Assembly: GCA_963717765.1 (NCBI GenBank)
Contig: CAVQWX010000001.1
Span: 248,001 to 312,000 of the forward strand
Length of the DNA stretch: 64,000 nucleotides
DNA from: JACDER01 sp963717765
GTDB lineage: Bacteria; Actinomycetota; Thermoleophilia; Gaiellales; Gaiellaceae
Reading direction: 5' to 3'
This document shows, one piece after another, positions 16,334 to 26,639 of this stretch (within the stretch, counting starts at the first letter, position 1; every line of letters begins with the position of its first letter). Both the position numbers and the translations under genes were made by a program. The notes below the pieces were generated by a model. The model saw only the letters and a list, made by a program, of their open reading frames with translations. It made no database searches and was not told the origin of the DNA.

Positions 16334-16337
<4 letters not shown>
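15354..16337 (+). CDS. gnd: 6-phosphogluconate dehydrogenase, decarboxylating (short, GndA/YqeC-type)
   Basis: Oxidises 6-phosphogluconate to ribulose 5-phosphate and CO2. The 327-residue protein has the nucleotide-binding GLGRMGAG (7-14), IIDGGNSYYVDD, VSGGVWG and the catalytic GPSGAGHFVKMVHNGIEYG. It is of the short class (about 300-330 aa rather than 470), many members of which prefer NAD. SD GGGAGGAG sits just before ATG 15354. The 3' end overlaps zwf by 4 bp (GTGA), so the two oxidative-branch dehydrogenases are translationally coupled. Confidence 0.93.
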
Positions 16338-17854
<1,517 letters not shown>

Positions 17855-17855
17855 C

Positions 17856-18731
17856 GTGACCGAGACGACGCACGTCGACGAGTGGCACGGCGACGACGTC
17901 TCGCTCGCCGAGGTGCAGGAGCGGCTGTGCGAGCTGCGCCTGTCCGCTGCGAACGGACACTCGGACCTGCGGACGAGCGTGATGACGCATACGGCCTGGG
18001 TGCCGAAGAGCTGGCTCGACGCCGCCCGCGGCGCCCTTGCGGGCCTGGCGGAGGCTCATCCGTCGCGCACCATCCTGCTCGTCCCCGATCCGGACGCCGA
18101 TCGCGACGCCATCGACGCGCGCGTCTCGGTCTTCGGCTTCCCCAGCGAGGCTCGCCAGGTCTCCTCGGAGGTGGTCGAGCTCCACCTGTGCGGGTCGCGG
18201 ATGGAGTCCCCGGCCAGCGTGATCGAACCGCTTCTCATCTCCGATTTGCCGGTCTTTTCGCGCTGGCGCGGACGCCCGCCGTTCGGGACGCGCGTGCTCG
18301 AGGAGATGGTGCATGTCGTCGACCGGCTGATCGTCGACTCGAATGAATGGGAGGACCTTCGCGGCGACTACGCGGAGCTGGCGAAGCAGTTCGATCAAAC
18401 CGCGGTCTCCGACATCGCCTTCCGCCGGTCGCTTCGCTGGCGCGCGTCGCTTGCCGAGCTGTGGCCGGCGATCGCGGACGTGAAGGAGATCGCGGTCATA
18501 GGCCCGAAGGCGGACGCGCTCCTGCTCGCCGGCTGGCTGCGCTCCCGGCTCGATCGCAAGATCGCGTTGGAGCACGAGGGAGCGGACGAGCTGCATTCAG
18601 TTGCGGTGGACGGCGACGTCGTCGGCCCTCCGCGTACGGAATCCCCCGATCCCAGCCAGCTCCTGTCCGCCGAGCTCGACCAGTTCGGCCGCGACCCGGT
18701 GTACGAAGCGGCCGTCCGCGCGGCGACGTGA
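17856..18731 (+). CDS. opcA: Glucose-6-phosphate dehydrogenase assembly protein OpcA
   Basis: OpcA is required for assembly or redox-tuned activity of Zwf in cyanobacteria and actinobacteria. The 291-residue protein starts at GTG 17856, 1 bp after zwf. Recognisable features are the N-terminal RTSVMTHTAWVP, the hydrophobic EPLLISDLPVFSRWRGRPPF stretch and the late SVAVDGDVV. The zwf-opcA order is conserved in many actinobacteria. The region before 17856 in the same frame belongs to zwf in another phase and is not part of the protein. Confidence 0.88.
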   Translation: MTETTHVDEWHGDDVSLAEVQERLCELRLSAANGHSDLRTSVMTHTAWVPKSWLDAARGALAGLAEAHPSRTILLVPDPDADRDAIDARVSVFGFPSEARQVSSEVVELHLCGSRMESPASVIEPLLISDLPVFSRWRGRPPFGTRVLEEMVHVVDRLIVDSNEWEDLRGDYAELAKQFDQTAVSDIAFRRSLRWRASLAELWPAIADVKEIAVIGPKADALLLAGWLRSRLDRKIALEHEGADELHSVAVDGDVVGPPRTESPDPSQLLSAELDQFGRDPVYEAAVRAAT

Positions 18732-18946
18732 ATGCCTCCGCCAGGTTCGCGGCTGTCGGCCTCGTCGCCCTGGCGGCCGGCGCCGGTATCTACGCCGGCG
18801 TCTCGCCGCACGGGAGCAAGGCGCACAAACACGTCCCCGCGCGGGCGAAGGCGAGCGTCGGCCCGATGGGGCCGGTGCACGGTTTGATGCTTCTCCCGCT
18901 CGCGGATCCCGACCGTCGCGTCCCGACCGCCGACCTGAGTCGGTAG
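18728..18946 (+). CDS. Small exported or membrane-anchored protein following OpcA
   Basis: A 72-residue frame starting at GTG 18728, overlapping the opcA stop by 4 bp (GTGA). The N-terminus has a hydrophobic helix (ARFAAVGLVALAAGAGIYAG), then a basic linker (SKAHKHVPARAKAS) and a Pro-rich tail (PMGPVHGLMLLPLADPDRR). The layout suggests a single-pass anchor or uncleaved signal. I do not recognise a family; translational coupling to opcA is the main support that it is a gene. Confidence 0.5.
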   Translation: MNASARFAAVGLVALAAGAGIYAGVSPHGSKAHKHVPARAKASVGPMGPVHGLMLLPLADPDRRVPTADLSR

Positions 18947-18968
18947 GCCAGCGCTATATCGTCCGGCC

Positions 18969-20108
18969 GTGTCCGGGCCTCTGACTTCTCGTGTCGGAAT
19001 CGGCGTCATCCTGCTCGGCGCGGCCTTCGGCTACGGCGCCGGCGTGGTCGGACCGGCCGCGGCCCCGGTCGCGCACGAGTTCGGCGTCTCTCTGGCCGAG
19101 GCGGGATTGATGACCTCCGTCTTCTTCCTCGCGATCGCGGCGTTCTCGCTCGTCGGCTCGGTCGCGGAGGAACGGCTCGGAATCCCGTGGAGCGCGCGGC
19201 TCGCGTCGATCTCCATGGGCCTCGGCGGCCTGATCAGCGCTAGCGCGCCCGCCTTCGCCGTGATGCTCGTGGGCCGCGCGTTCACCGGCCTCGGCACGGG
19301 CATCGCGCTGATCGCCTGTCCGGTGATCGCGCGGGCTCTCGGGAGCGTGCTCCTCCTGGGTGTTTACGGCGGCGGCATCACCGGAGGGCTGGCGGCGGCA
19401 CTCCTCGTCGGCGGCGAGCTTGCCGAGGCGGGCGTGGACTGGCGCGTCAACTTCGGCATCTCCGCCGCGGTCGGGCTCGCCGCCCTCCCGTTCCTGTTCG
19501 GCGACATGCCCGCCGTCCAGCACATGCGCCGGGTCGGCGCAGCCGGCGTGAAGAAGCTCCTCGCGGGCTGGCGGTTCTGGTGGGCCGACGCGTTGTTCGT
19601 CTTCGTCAATGCCATGCCGATCATCGTCGGTGCGTGGCTGCTCCAGTATCTGACCATCCACCACGGACTCGGGCCGGGCGTCGCCGGCGCGCTCGGGTTC
19701 GTGCTGTTCGGCGTCATGGCGGTGGCGAGGCCGCTCAGCGGAAAGCTCGCAGTGTCGCGCTCACGGCGCTTCCTGCTCTCCACCGTCGGGCCGGCGCTCG
19801 CGGGCGCCGGCCTCCTCGCTCTCGTCCTCGACCGGACCGAAGGTGTCGCGGCCGTGGGGATCGTCGTGCTCGGAATCGGCTTCGGCCTTCCGTTCGCCGT
19901 CGCTTACCAGCGGGTCGAGGATCTGATCGAGGGCAATCCGGAGCTCGGGCTCGCGGTCGGCCTCCAGGGGGTGAACTTCGCGGCGATCGTCGTGGTACCG
20001 ATCGTGGGCGCCGCCCTCGAGCACGGCTACGGGCGGCTGTCCTTCCTCCTGCTCGCCGCCTACTGCGCGCTCGTCGCCCTGGTGAACTTCACGTACCGAA
20101 GAGACTGA
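18969..20108 (+). CDS. MFS transporter (CynX/NimT-like architecture)
   Basis: A 379-residue integral membrane protein with about twelve hydrophobic segments and the first-half pattern AAPVAHEFGVSLAEAGLMTSVFF...; a GxxGxGxxxxxxPVIARALG stretch (GRAFTGLGTGIALIACPVIARALG) is typical of MFS helix 4-5. The start is GTG 18969. No substrate can be inferred. The last 20 bp overlap the convergent amidase gene. Confidence 0.82.
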   Translation: MSGPLTSRVGIGVILLGAAFGYGAGVVGPAAAPVAHEFGVSLAEAGLMTSVFFLAIAAFSLVGSVAEERLGIPWSARLASISMGLGGLISASAPAFAVMLVGRAFTGLGTGIALIACPVIARALGSVLLLGVYGGGITGGLAAALLVGGELAEAGVDWRVNFGISAAVGLAALPFLFGDMPAVQHMRRVGAAGVKKLLAGWRFWWADALFVFVNAMPIIVGAWLLQYLTIHHGLGPGVAGALGFVLFGVMAVARPLSGKLAVSRSRRFLLSTVGPALAGAGLLALVLDRTEGVAAVGIVVLGIGFGLPFAVAYQRVEDLIEGNPELGLAVGLQGVNFAAIVVVPIVGAALEHGYGRLSFLLLAAYCALVALVNFTYRRD

Positions 20109-21195
20109 GCCCAGCCCCGAGCACGCGCGCGTCGTCGTGCGGCCGCCCGACCAACTGGAGCGAGGCGGGTAGGCCGTCCTCGGCGGTCCCGCAGGGGAGT
20201 GCCAGCGCGGGCCAGCCGAGATCGTTGAAGGCGCGCGTGAAGCGCGTCATGCGGCTGCGCACCGGCTCGTTCCAGGTCGCGCCGACCTCGGGAGCCACGA
20301 AGGGCAGCGTCGGCACCACGAGGAAGTCGAGGTCGTCGAGCGCTTCCTCGGCCGCGTCGTTGTAACCCTCCCGCCGCACGGTCGCATCCGCCCGCTGCTC
20401 CTCCGTGACTGCGAGGCAGTCGTCGATCTTTCCGGCCACGTCCGCGCCGTACAGGTCCCGGTTCTCGGCGAAGAGCTCGCGGTGGACGTCTGCCACCTCG
20501 GCCATGAAACCGGGGAAGATGCGCGTCGGAATCGGGAAGTCGACCTCGCGGCGGCTCGGGAACCGCCGGACGGCCTCGTCTATGCGGGCGCGGACGAGCA
20601 GATCGCACTCTTCCAACCACGCGATGCCGACGGTTACGTCGCCCAGCGCGACCTGGGCGGGTGCGAAGCCGGCCGCGAGGTTTTCCATCATCGCCGTGCA
20701 CTCAGCGACCGTGCGCGCCATGGGGCCGGCATGGTCCCAGCTCGGCGCGAGGGGGAAGCAGCCCTCCAGCGAGACGAGCCCGTACGTGGGCTTGAAGCCG
20801 ACGATCCCGCAACAGGCCGCCGGGATGCGGATCGAGCCGCCGGAGTCGGTGCCGAGTGCGGCGTCAGCCAGCCCGGCCGCCAGCGCGGCGGCCGAGCCGC
20901 CGCTCGAGCCGCCCGCGATCCGTCCCTCGCGGAGCGGGTTCGGGACTGTGCCGAAATGCGGGTTCTCGGAGGTGACGCCGTAGGCGAACTCGTGCAGGTT
21001 GGTCTTGCCGACGTCCACGTAGCCCGCCGCCTGCAGCAGACGCACCGCTTCGGCCGTCTCGGCCGGGACGTGGTCGGCGAAGAGCGCGGAGCCGTACGTG
21101 GTGGTCAGGCCGGCCGTGTCGAACAGGTCCTTGACGGCCAGCGGGGTGCCGGCCGCCGGTTGCTCCGGCCGCGCGAGGAAGATGCCGTCGGTCAT
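20089..21195 (-). CDS. Amidase signature (AS) family amidase
   Basis: A Ser-cisSer-Lys hydrolase. With the start at ATG 21195 (MTDGIFLARP) the catalytic residues are K22 (LAVKDLFD), cis-Ser S97 (GGSSGGSAAA) and nucleophile S121 (GTDSGGSIRIP), all present. At 368 residues it is about 80-100 shorter than typical family members, mainly in the C-terminal half. An alternative ATG at 21207 would overlap the start of the divergent creatininase-family gene. The neighbour acts on a related bond type (cyclic or linear amide), so the pair may belong to one degradation pathway for an amide or ureide. Substrate unknown. Confidence 0.87.
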   Translation of the reverse strand: MTDGIFLARPEQPAAGTPLAVKDLFDTAGLTTTYGSALFADHVPAETAEAVRLLQAAGYVDVGKTNLHEFAYGVTSENPHFGTVPNPLREGRIAGGSSGGSAAALAAGLADAALGTDSGGSIRIPAACCGIVGFKPTYGLVSLEGCFPLAPSWDHAGPMARTVAECTAMMENLAAGFAPAQVALGDVTVGIAWLEECDLLVRARIDEAVRRFPSRREVDFPIPTRIFPGFMAEVADVHRELFAENRDLYGADVAGKIDDCLAVTEEQRADATVRREGYNDAAEEALDDLDFLVVPTLPFVAPEVGATWNEPVRSRMTRFTRAFNDLGWPALALPCGTAEDGLPASLQLVGRPHDDARVLGAGLSLFGT

Positions 21196-21205
21196 GCTTG
21201 CGGGC

Positions 21206-21907
21206 ATGCGTGTCCGCGACCTTAACTGGATGCAGCTCGAGCGCTACCTCGAGCGCGACGACCGGATCGTCCTCCCGCTCGGCTCGACCGAGCAGCACGC
21301 GTACATCTCGCTGGAGACGGACAACATCCTGGCCGGACGCGTGGCGGAGGAAGCGGCGGCGCCGCTGGGCGTTCCCGTCCTGCCGGTGCTCGCCTACGGG
21401 GTCACACCGCGTTTCGCGGCGTATCCGGGGAGCCCCTCGATCTCGGCGGAGACGTACGTCCGGCTTCTCTCCGACCTCACGGGTTCGCTGCGCGGACAGG
21501 GGTTCAAGCGGATCCTGCTCGTGAACGGCCACGGCGGCAACAGCTTCGCGGCCGAGGAGCTCGAGGGCGAGGGTGTGCGCTGGCACGACTGGTGGCGGAG
21601 CGAGCGCATCCGCGCCCTCGTGGACGAGATCGACGCGGAGGCGAGCCATGCCTCGTGGATGGAGACATTCCCGTGGACGAGGCTCGAGGACGTCGCGCTC
21701 CCGGAGGGGCACAAGGGGGCGCTCGCTCTGCAGGACGTGACCGATCCGGGCGAGTTCCGCGGCCTGGCGGGCGACGGCTCGTTCGGAGGGTTCTACGAGC
21801 GGCCGGACGAAGAGATGCTGCAGATCTGGTCGGCGGCCGTGGACGAGGTGCGGGCGCTGCTCGAGTCGGACGTGAGCAAAATGGGCCGGTCGCCTACGGC
21901 GGGATGA
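21206..21907 (+). CDS. Creatininase-family metal-dependent amidohydrolase
   Basis: A 233-residue protein with the family metal ligands: LPLGSTEQHAYIS (E and H), ETDNILAGRVAEEAA (D), and the glycine-rich VNGHGGNSFA with its His, plus the late metal/substrate region EASHASWMET. Family members include creatininase, the riboflavin-pathway enzyme ArfB and the mycofactocin peptidase MftE; none of the other mycofactocin genes is present here. Start ATG 21206 is 10 bp from the divergent amidase start, leaving no room for a normal leader on either side. The stop overlaps the next gene by 4 bp (ATGA). Confidence 0.85.
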   Translation: MRVRDLNWMQLERYLERDDRIVLPLGSTEQHAYISLETDNILAGRVAEEAAAPLGVPVLPVLAYGVTPRFAAYPGSPSISAETYVRLLSDLTGSLRGQGFKRILLVNGHGGNSFAAEELEGEGVRWHDWWRSERIRALVDEIDAEASHASWMETFPWTRLEDVALPEGHKGALALQDVTDPGEFRGLAGDGSFGGFYERPDEEMLQIWSAAVDEVRALLESDVSKMGRSPTAG

Positions 21908-22719
21908 TGGACGCAATCGATGCCTTGGTCAGGCCGGATCGTTATCCGCTCTCGTCGCGCTATGACCCTCGGTGGCTGCTCGGCCTCGATATGGGGCCTC
22001 ATCCTCTCTGGCAGCTCGAAGACATTCTCCCGGCGCTGGCATTGCGTCCGGAGATGCGTGTTCTCGATCTCGGGTCGGGGTACGGCGCGACGTCGGTGTT
22101 CCTCGCTCGGGAGTGCGGGGTGACGGTTACCGCCTGCGATTCGTGGCTCGATCCGCACGCCCCTGAAGAGGTCCTTCGAGGTGCAGGGCTCGCGGAGTCG
22201 ATCACAGCCGTGCACGCCGACGTGCGACAGCTCCCATTCGAGGACGAGGCTTTCGATGCGATCGTCAGCATCGATGCCTTCGAATACTTCGGAACGGATG
22301 TTCATCTCCTGCCGGTGCTGCTTCGCGTCCTCAAGCCGGGCGGGACGATCGGCATGACCACGCCTGGCCTGAAGGCAGACCCTTACGAGGCACGAGTCCC
22401 GGCGAACGTGCAGTCCCTCTTCGGGTATGAGGTCGCTGCCTTCCATACCCCGCAGTGGTGGCGGCGCCACTGGGAGCTGAGCGGCCTGCTCGAAGACATC
22501 GAGGCAGCGTGGCTGCCGGACGGGCTCGAGAACTGGATCCTCTGGGCGAGGGCCGTGCGTGAGGTCAAAGGCACGGAGAAAGATCCGGTTCTCGAGATGC
22601 TTCAGGAGGCCGACGGGCAGATCGGGTTCGTGTCGGCGATCGCGCGCAAGCGATCACCTACCGACACGGAGGAGAGGCGCCCCGCGCCCGCGGCGGGCGA
22701 TCAGTCCAGCTGCAGGTAG
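21904..22719 (+). CDS. Class I SAM-dependent methyltransferase
   Basis: A 271-residue protein with the Rossmann motif I VLDLGSGYG, the acidic end of strand 2 (VTACDSW), ADVRQLPFEDEAFDAIVSIDAFEYF (motifs II/III) and LLRVLKPGGTIGM. It resembles small-molecule or lipid methyltransferases (methyltransf_11/25). ATG 21904 overlaps the creatininase stop by 4 bp; a second ATG follows at 21907. The 3' end overlaps the convergent 40-aa gene by 19 bp. Confidence 0.88.
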   Translation: MMDAIDALVRPDRYPLSSRYDPRWLLGLDMGPHPLWQLEDILPALALRPEMRVLDLGSGYGATSVFLARECGVTVTACDSWLDPHAPEEVLRGAGLAESITAVHADVRQLPFEDEAFDAIVSIDAFEYFGTDVHLLPVLLRVLKPGGTIGMTTPGLKADPYEARVPANVQSLFGYEVAAFHTPQWWRRHWELSGLLEDIEAAWLPDGLENWILWARAVREVKGTEKDPVLEMLQEADGQIGFVSAIARKRSPTDTEERRPAPAAGDQSSCR

Positions 22720-22823
22720 ACGAGCGCCACGAGCACGGTGGCCAGGAAGACGACGGCGAAGAGCCCGAACAGCGCCCAGCCGAGCAGGGCATTCCCTTTC
22801 TCGAGCTCGCGATCGTGCTCCAT
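22701..22823 (-). CDS. 40-residue single-pass membrane protein at the end of the cta operon
   Basis: Encodes 40 residues with a charged N-terminus (MEHDRELEKGN) and one membrane helix (ALLGWALFGLFAVVFLATVL). Its ATG overlaps the ctaB stop by 1 bp (TGATG), so it is coupled to the cytochrome oxidase operon. It could be a small oxidase-associated subunit or an assembly factor; the sequence alone does not say. Confidence 0.6.
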   Translation of the reverse strand: MEHDRELEKGNALLGWALFGLFAVVFLATVLVALVYLQLD

Positions 22824-24010
22824 CAGCCGATCAGCGGGTCGAGGGCCATCGCCACGAACAGCAGCGCCAGGTAGGCAAGGGAGAAGTGGAACAACAGCCG
22901 CGCGCGTGCCGGGGTGGCCCGCCGTACGAGCTGCACCGCGAGCCAGATGAACGCCCCGCCCAGGAGCAGTGCGCATACCAGGTACAGCGTCCCGACGGTG
23001 TCCCAGAAGAACGGCAACAGCGTGATCGGCACGAGCACGAGCGAGTAGAGAAGGATCTGCCGTGTCGTCGCGCGCTCGCCCCGCACGACCGGCAGCATCG
23101 GGATCCGCGCCGCCTCGTAGTCGCGCCGGATGAGCAGCGCGAGCGCCCAGAAATGCGGTGGCGTCCAGAAGAAGACGATCAGGAAGAGGAAGAGCGCCGG
23201 CACGGTCAGGTTTCCGGTTGCGGCCGCCCATCCGACGAGCGGCGGCACGGCGCCGGCAGCGCCGCCGATGACGATGTTCTGCGGCGTCGACCGTTTCAGC
23301 CAGCGTGTGTACACGAGCACGTAGAAGAGGTTTCCGACGAGCGCCAGCACAGCGGTGAGGACGTTCACGAAGCTCGCCAGCAGCACGAACGAGAGGGCCG
23401 AGAGCGCGAGCCCGAACTCCAGGGCGTACGCGGCGGGCATTCGATCCGCGGCGACCGGGCGCCCGGACGTGCGCCGCATCGCGCGGTCGATGTCCTGGTC
23501 GAGGACGTGGTTGAGCGCGCTCGCCCCGCCACAGGCCAGCGCGAGCCCGAGCATCGTCACGACGACGAGCCACGTCTCCGGCCAGCCACCCGCGCCGACG
23601 ATCATCCCGCACAGTCCCGTCAAGAGCAGAAGCGACATGATCCGGGGCTTCGTCAGAGCCACGTAGTCGCGCCAAGAGCCGGCCGGAGCCCAGCGCTCGC
23701 GCAGCACGAGCGCTGCCGACACGAGCGAGGCGGCAAACGCGAGCCCCGCGAGCACGACGTGCGCGACATGGCCCGTGACGAGAGCCGCGACGCCGAAGAG
23801 GACGAGCGCGGCGACCGTCGGCCACAGCAGCCGCCGGTACTCGAGCCACGCCGCGAGCACGAGCACGACCAGCGGCGGCACTGCAATCGCCGACAGCGCC
23901 TCGTGCGCGACGCCCGCGCCGACTGCGCCGCTGACCACCGCGAGCCCGGTCGCCACGGCTGCGCCGATCGCGGTCAGCCGTAGCCACGGGCTCGGAGTCA
24001 AGCTAGACAT
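22823..24010 (-). CDS. ctaB: Protoheme IX farnesyltransferase (heme O synthase) with N-terminal membrane extension
   Basis: Adds a farnesyl chain to heme B for the oxidase. The UbiA-type core (from about residue 105) has the prenyl-diphosphate motif NHVLDQDIDRAMRRTSGRP and the second loop RRDYEAARIPMLPVVRG, with LTKPRI at its start. The protein (395 aa) is about 100 residues longer than usual: residues 1-100 add about four hydrophobic helices and two His-containing stretches (GVAHEAL, TGHVAHVVLAG), which may be a half-CtaA-like domain or an unrelated membrane module. I start at ATG 24010, which overlaps ctaD by 8 bp. Confidence 0.92.
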   Translation of the reverse strand: MSSLTPSPWLRLTAIGAAVATGLAVVSGAVGAGVAHEALSAIAVPPLVVLVLAAWLEYRRLLWPTVAALVLFGVAALVTGHVAHVVLAGLAFAASLVSAALVLRERWAPAGSWRDYVALTKPRIMSLLLLTGLCGMIVGAGGWPETWLVVVTMLGLALACGGASALNHVLDQDIDRAMRRTSGRPVAADRMPAAYALEFGLALSALSFVLLASFVNVLTAVLALVGNLFYVLVYTRWLKRSTPQNIVIGGAAGAVPPLVGWAAATGNLTVPALFLFLIVFFWTPPHFWALALLIRRDYEAARIPMLPVVRGERATTRQILLYSLVLVPITLLPFFWDTVGTLYLVCALLLGGAFIWLAVQLVRRATPARARLLFHFSLAYLALLFVAMALDPLIG

Positions 24011-25643
24011 GGCGCTCCTCCTTGAGCCGGCGGCGGATGTCCCGGAGAGGGCGGGCGCTGGTGACGTACGGAATCGGGGCATCGAAGTTCTCCGGCGGCG
24101 GCGGCGAGGACGTGTACCACTCGAGCGTATCTGCCAGCCACGGGTCGTTCGGCGCACGCGCGCCGCGCCTGCGCGTGACGATTACGTTGACGAAGAAGAG
24201 CAGGATGCCGAGGCCCATGATCCCGGACCCGATGCTGGACGTCAGGTTGTAGCCCTCCCACAGCCCGCCGTGGCCGTACGTATAGACCCGGCGCGGCATG
24301 CCGAGCAGCCCGAGCATGTGCATGGGGAAGAACGTGAGGTTGAAACCGATGAAGGTGAGCCAGAACTGCCACTTCCCGAGCTTCTCGTCCAGCACCCGTC
24401 CGAACATCTTGGGCCACCAGTAGTAGAGGCCGGCGAAGACACCGAGGATCGATCCGCCGAAGAGCACGTAGTGGAGGTGGGCTACGACGTAGTAGGTGTC
24501 GGTCACGTCCCAGTCGAACGGGAAGACGGCCAGGAAGATGCCTGACAGCCCGCCGAGGGTGAAGACGGCGATGAACCCGAGCGCATACAGCATCGGCGTG
24601 GTGAGGAGGAGGTTTCCGCGCCACGTCGTCGCGAGCCAATTGAAGATCTTGACGCCCGTCGGGACGGCGACGAGCATGGTCGAGAACATGAAGAACGCTT
24701 GCAGCCCGATCGGGATGCCGGTGGCGAACATGTGGTGTGCCCACACGAACAGGGAGATGACCGCGATCCCGGCCGTCGCGAGCGCGATCGCCGGGTATCC
24801 GAACACGGGCTTGCGCGCGAAGACGGGGATGACCTCCGAGATGATCCCCATCGCCGGCAGGATCATGATGTAGACCTCGGGGTGGCCGAAGAACCAGAAG
24901 ACGTGCTGCCAGAGGAGCGCGCTCCCGCCCTTGGCCGGCAGGAAGAAGTGCGTCCCGACCTGCCGGTCGAGCAGCAGCATCGTCAGGCCCGCCGAGAGCG
25001 CGGGGAGCACGATGATGAGCAGGACCGAGTACGCCTCGAGTGCCCAGACGAACAGCGGCATGCGCATCCGGGTCATGCCGGGCGTCCGCATCCGCCAGAT
25101 CGTCACGACGAAGTTGATCGCCCCGATCAGCGACGCGATCGTGAGGATGTGGAGCGACAGGATCCACAGGTCCTGCCCGGTCCCCGGCGATTGGACGGAC
25201 AGCGGAACGTAGCTCGTCCAGCCCGCTTTCGGGGCGCCGCCGGAGGCGAACCAGCTCCCGTACAGGACGACCCCGCCGAACAGGAACAGCCAGTACGAGA
25301 GTGCGTTCAGCCGTGGGAACGCGACGTCGCGCGCGCCGATCATCAGCGGGAGGAGGTAGTTGCCGAAGCCGGCGAGGATCGGAACGACGACGAGGAAGAC
25401 CATCGTCGTGCCGTGCATCGTGAAGAGCTCGTTGTAGCTGTTCTTGGTGATGAAGTGCTCGTTCGGCACCGCGAGCTGGGCGCGCATGAGCAGCGCGAGG
25501 ATGCCGCCCGCGACGAAGAAGAACAGGCTCGTCGAGATGTAGAGGATCCCGATGCGCTTGTGGTCGGTCGTCGTGAGCCAGCTGGCGAAGCGACCACGCG
25601 TCCACGGCACGCGGGCGGGATACGGCTGGACGTCAACCGCCAT
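24003..25643 (-). CDS. ctaD: Cytochrome c oxidase subunit I
   Basis: The catalytic subunit of the aa3-type terminal oxidase (546 aa, twelve helices). Heme a ligands H77 (FTMHGTT) and H391 (HLHYV), heme a3 ligand H389, CuB ligands H254 and H303/H304 (WFFGHPEVY; WAHHMF), the crosslinked Y258 and the K-channel lysine K332 are all present, so the enzyme is a canonical proton pump. Start ATG 25643 overlaps the ctaC stop by 11 bp. No subunit III gene is visible in the window. Confidence 0.97.
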   Translation of the reverse strand: MAVDVQPYPARVPWTRGRFASWLTTTDHKRIGILYISTSLFFFVAGGILALLMRAQLAVPNEHFITKNSYNELFTMHGTTMVFLVVVPILAGFGNYLLPLMIGARDVAFPRLNALSYWLFLFGGVVLYGSWFASGGAPKAGWTSYVPLSVQSPGTGQDLWILSLHILTIASLIGAINFVVTIWRMRTPGMTRMRMPLFVWALEAYSVLLIIVLPALSAGLTMLLLDRQVGTHFFLPAKGGSALLWQHVFWFFGHPEVYIMILPAMGIISEVIPVFARKPVFGYPAIALATAGIAVISLFVWAHHMFATGIPIGLQAFFMFSTMLVAVPTGVKIFNWLATTWRGNLLLTTPMLYALGFIAVFTLGGLSGIFLAVFPFDWDVTDTYYVVAHLHYVLFGGSILGVFAGLYYWWPKMFGRVLDEKLGKWQFWLTFIGFNLTFFPMHMLGLLGMPRRVYTYGHGGLWEGYNLTSSIGSGIMGLGILLFFVNVIVTRRRGARAPNDPWLADTLEWYTSSPPPPENFDAPIPYVTSARPLRDIRRRLKEERHV

Positions 25644-26628
25644 TCCCGAACCTCTTCTTCAGATAGGTGAAGAGCGCGTCCATCTGCCGCTCGCTCCAGT
25701 CCGCTCCGACCGGCGGCATCTCGTTCCTGCCGTCACGGACGATTGTCTCCAGGCTGTCCTTGTTCTGGATGATCGCGCTGCTGGCGATATTCGGGCCGAC
25801 GCCGCCCGTGCCGCTCAGGCCGTGACACTTGGCGCACACGCCCTCGAACTCCTGCTTGCCGAGGTCGGACGTCCCGCTCGCCTGCGCCCGGGCCTCGCCC
25901 GCGAGCCAGCTGTCGAAGTCGGAGGCGGGAACTGCCTGCACCGTGGCGCGCATGGCTGCGTGCTGGATCCCGCAGAACTCGGCGCATTGCCCGGTGAACG
26001 TTCCTGGCTTCTTCACCTCGAACCAGGTGTGGTTCGGGTGCCCCGGGATGGCGTCGATCTTGCCGCCGAGCGCGGGGATCCACCAGCTGTGGATGACGTC
26101 GTCGAGCGGCGAGGTGACCTCGAGCCTCACCGGACGGTTGACGGGGGCGCGCATCGTGTCGATCGCGATCACGCCGTTGGGGTACGTGAACTGCCAGTAG
26201 AACTGCCTCCCCTCGACGTCGATCGTCATCTGCGGGCCGGCGGCTCCCGCGGCGGGGACGTCCTTGATGCCCGGCAGCTCGTAGAACGTGAAGATCGCGA
26301 TCGCGACGAGCATCAGCAGCGGGACGGCCGTCCAGGCGAGCTCGAGGTTCAGGTGGCCACGCACCTGCGGTCCCTCGGCATCGAGGGGGCGGCCACGGTT
26401 GCGGTACTTGACGATGAAGAGGACGAGCGCGACCTCGACGACGACGAAGATCAACACCGCAAAGCCCATCACGAACCAGTAGACGGTCTCGATCCGCTGT
26501 CCGTTCGGCGAGTCCGGCCCCTCCGGCGCGAACCCTCCGTTCCCCGCGAGCGCGATGCCCGAGAACACCAATGCTGCAAGCGTCACGAGACCGGCAAGGA
26601 CGAGGAGCCTGGCGCGCACGGGTGGCAT
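25633..26628 (-). CDS. ctaC: Cytochrome c oxidase subunit II with fused cytochrome c domain
   Basis: 331 residues: signal sequence (1-30), two helices (about 48-75 and 97-118), cupredoxin domain with the full CuA set H180, C215, E217, C219, H223, M226, and a C-terminal cytochrome c with CAKCH (C265, C268, H269) and axial M304 (NEMPPV). This is a caa3-type oxidase that carries its own electron donor. I start at ATG 26628 (MPPVRARLLVL, clean signal peptide); the frame extends to 26670 but would cover the start of the divergent gene. Confidence 0.95.
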   Translation of the reverse strand: MPPVRARLLVLAGLVTLAALVFSGIALAGNGGFAPEGPDSPNGQRIETVYWFVMGFAVLIFVVVEVALVLFIVKYRNRGRPLDAEGPQVRGHLNLELAWTAVPLLMLVAIAIFTFYELPGIKDVPAAGAAGPQMTIDVEGRQFYWQFTYPNGVIAIDTMRAPVNRPVRLEVTSPLDDVIHSWWIPALGGKIDAIPGHPNHTWFEVKKPGTFTGQCAEFCGIQHAAMRATVQAVPASDFDSWLAGEARAQASGTSDLGKQEFEGVCAKCHGLSGTGGVGPNIASSAIIQNKDSLETIVRDGRNEMPPVGADWSERQMDALFTYLKKRFGNGG

Positions 26629-26639
26629 TCTACGAAGCC

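Noticed and set aside
21206..21907. Mycofactocin gene mftE
   Set aside because: The other mycofactocin genes are absent, and the family is broad.
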